IMG/VR virus record: IMGVR_UViG_3300040801_002694
Coordinates: 1 to 24,497 of that record
Reading direction: 5' to 3' (one strand)
Source of the DNA: a virus
DNA: 24,497 nucleotides
A program made the translations under genes and the position numbers. The number at the start of each line of letters is the position of its first letter. Within the stretch, counting starts at the first letter, position 1. Below, one piece after another: positions 23,614 through 24,497 of the stretch. The notes under the pieces were generated by a model. It saw nothing but the letters and a program-made list of their open reading frames with translations, did no database searches and had not been told where the DNA came from.

Positions 23614-23991
23614 ATGTTTAGCTATCATAAATTAATTGTGGCCGGTGGCCGTGATTTTAATGACTACAAGCTCTTGTCTCGAAAGGTTAGCGCCATAAGA
23701 AAGGTTGTATGGAGTGAATTCTTAGCTGATGACCTTGAGATAGTTAGCGGCGGAGCAAGGGGTGCTGACCGCCTTGGCGAGCGTTGGGCTAAAGAAAATC
23801 ACGCAAGCATGAAACAGTTCCCTGCCGATTGGGACCGTTTAGGTAAAAGGGCAGGATTTGTTCGCAACGAACAGATGGCAAAGTATGCAGATAGCCTAAT
23901 TGCATTTTGGGATTCAAAATCTGCCGGAACCGGGCACATGATAAACTTAGCTAGGAAATATAAGTTGAATGTAATGATCGTAAGATACTAA
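23614..23991 (+). CDS. YspA/DUF2493-type SLOG family nucleotide-binding protein, 125 aa
   Basis: The full-length match to the YspA-like SLOG family is clear: V-A-G-G-R-D-F at residues 9-15, the glycine-rich S-G-G-A-R-G-A-D at 45-52, F-P-A-D-W at 69-73, G-x-x-R-N-x-Q-M-A at 81-89, A-D-S-L-I-A-F-W-D at 92-100 and S-A-G-T-G-H-M-I at 103-110. SLOG proteins have Rossmann-like folds that bind nucleotides or nucleotide-derived ligands, and relatives sense signals in Thoeris- and CBASS-linked systems. The exact ligand of the YspA branch is not established to my knowledge. The ATG lies nine bases after the gp51-frame stop, so it is probably co-transcribed with gp26/gp51. A role in nucleotide metabolism or in blunting host defence signalling is inference. 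Confidence 0.85.
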   Translation: MFSYHKLIVAGGRDFNDYKLLSRKVSAIRKVVWSEFLADDLEIVSGGARGADRLGERWAKENHASMKQFPADWDRLGKRAGFVRNEQMAKYADSLIAFWDSKSAGTGHMINLARKYKLNVMIVRY

Positions 23992-24002
23992 AAAAATTCC
24001 CT

Positions 24003-24010
24003 TCTAAATA
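24003..24010 (+). promoter_or_regulatory. Weak late promoter-like element before the RuvC-like gene
   Basis: TCTAAATA differs from TATAAATA at one position and lies 29 nt before the ATG, directly next to an inverted repeat. It is weaker evidence than the other elements. Confidence 0.35.
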
Positions 24011-24039
24011 GTTGTACTAAAATAACTAAAAAGTACAAC
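24011..24039 (+). repeat. Inverted repeat directly before the RuvC-like start codon
   Basis: GTTGTACT (24011-24018) and its exact reverse complement AGTACAAC (24032-24039) flank 13 A-rich bases, and the ATG follows at once. It could be an operator dyad beside the promoter or a leader hairpin that hides the start codon. No ribosome-binding site is visible, which makes translational control plausible. Confidence 0.65.
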
Positions 24040-24497
24040 ATGAACATAATAACAATAGACCCTTCATTATCATGTACAGCTATGTGCGCCAATGGCGAAT
24101 TATTCGTATATGCTAATAAATCTCTAGGAGTTAACAAATCAGGATCGCTTAAGAAATGGTTCGCATTAACTGAGGACAGCATGTCTTTCCGCTTTATTGA
24201 AGGTATTGATAAAGGTAAGGACTATACTGACAGTGAGATTGATAAATTAAACCTATATAATAAAATAACGGACATGATTGTTTCCGATATAGCCACATTC
24301 TTGGCAACAAATCAAGATGAAACATTAATATGTATAGAGGGTTATAGCTACGCCTCAGCTACTAGTGCCCTTATAGACTTGGTTACATTCAGTACACTAC
24401 TTAGATCAAAAATAGTACTTGACTGCGACGCAGAACTTATGATAATCTCGCCAACGACCCTTAAAGTAAGGGCTTGTGAGTTTACCTATGGTGAACG
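24040..24497 (+). CDS. RuvC-like Holliday junction resolvase, N-terminal part (3' end outside window)
   Basis: Reading from the ATG, the frame stays open to the right edge (152 codons). I-I-T-I-D7-P-S-L-S-C-T-A fits the first strand and catalytic aspartate of the RuvC/RNase H fold. L-I-C-I-E100-G-Y-S-Y-A-S fits the second acidic strand. The following helix (S-A-L-I-D-L-V-T-F-S-T-L-L-R) and I-I-S-P-T-T-L-K-V match the phage RuvC-like pattern in which an S/P-x-x-x-K segment leads to the C-terminal acidic residues, here cut off. Such enzymes cut branched DNA before packaging, a role played in T4 by gp49. An insert of ~45 residues lies between the first two strands. Phage RuvC-like nuclease is well supported; exact substrate is unknown. 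Confidence 0.75.
   Translation, partial: MNIITIDPSLSCTAMCANGELFVYANKSLGVNKSGSLKKWFALTEDSMSFRFIEGIDKGKDYTDSEIDKLNLYNKITDMIVSDIATFLATNQDETLICIEGYSYASATSALIDLVTFSTLLRSKIVLDCDAELMIISPTTLKVRACEFTYGE

Noticed and set aside
23988-24182. Minus-strand 64-aa ORF with hydrophobic end
   Set aside because: It lies antisense to the RuvC-like gene and the end of the SLOG gene, with no ribosome-binding site or recognisable motif.
1-24497. tRNA genes, insertion sequences or attachment sites
   Set aside because: No cloverleaf with conserved T-loop bases, transposase motif or flanking direct repeat was recognised by eye; a tRNA scan was not possible.

Overview
The window is a piece of a large T4-like (contractile-tailed) bacteriophage genome, most likely from an aquatic or marine setting. 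It is AT-rich, densely packed and has no bacterial housekeeping genes. Recognisable virion genes are relatives of T4 gp48/gp54, gp53, gp5, gp25, gp6 and gp26/gp51. Short matches to the T4 late-promoter element (TATAAATA or NATAAATA) lie just upstream of most transcription units. The host cannot be read from the sequence.

Layout. (1) 1-966, plus strand: the C-terminal end of a fibre-like protein with a Pro/Thr linker, then an unrecognised 145-aa gene behind a perfect late-promoter element. (2) 958-22261, minus strand, read from right to left: a baseplate block of tube cap (gp48/54-like), gp53, a gp27-like hub candidate, gp5 spike, a hypothetical gene, gp25, gp6, then a giant 3685-aa structural protein ending in a Pro/Thr linker and a probable beta-propeller. 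These are followed by a tail-fibre-assembly chaperone-like gene, a 191-aa miniature of the bacterial DNA polymerase III alpha (DnaE) core, and a 121-aa possible winged-helix protein. Most of these genes overlap by a few bases, and the block divides into about four late transcription units. (3) 22364-24497, plus strand, divergent from the baseplate block: a gp26-like hub assembly protein that appears to enter a gp51-like frame by programmed -1 frameshifting, a YspA-type SLOG protein, and the start of a RuvC-like resolvase.

How the genes fit together: the minus-strand block encodes the baseplate wedges (gp6, gp25, gp53), the central hub and spike (gp27-like, gp5), the tube cap and a host-contacting giant protein with its chaperone. 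gp26/gp51 supply hub-assembly factors. A late-type sigma system (T4 gp55-like, not in this window) probably drives all of them.

The two most unusual items are: (a) the gp26/gp51 junction, with a T TTT TTT slippery heptamer in the correct frame, a 6-nt spacer and a perfect 9-bp stem, which is a textbook -1 frameshift signal reminiscent of the lambda G/GT tail chaperones; and (b) the 191-aa DnaE-like protein. It keeps the DxDxD, HxxG, KxDF, RPG and KxHAxxYA landmarks of a C-family polymerase at about one sixth of normal size and is encoded inside a late tail operon.
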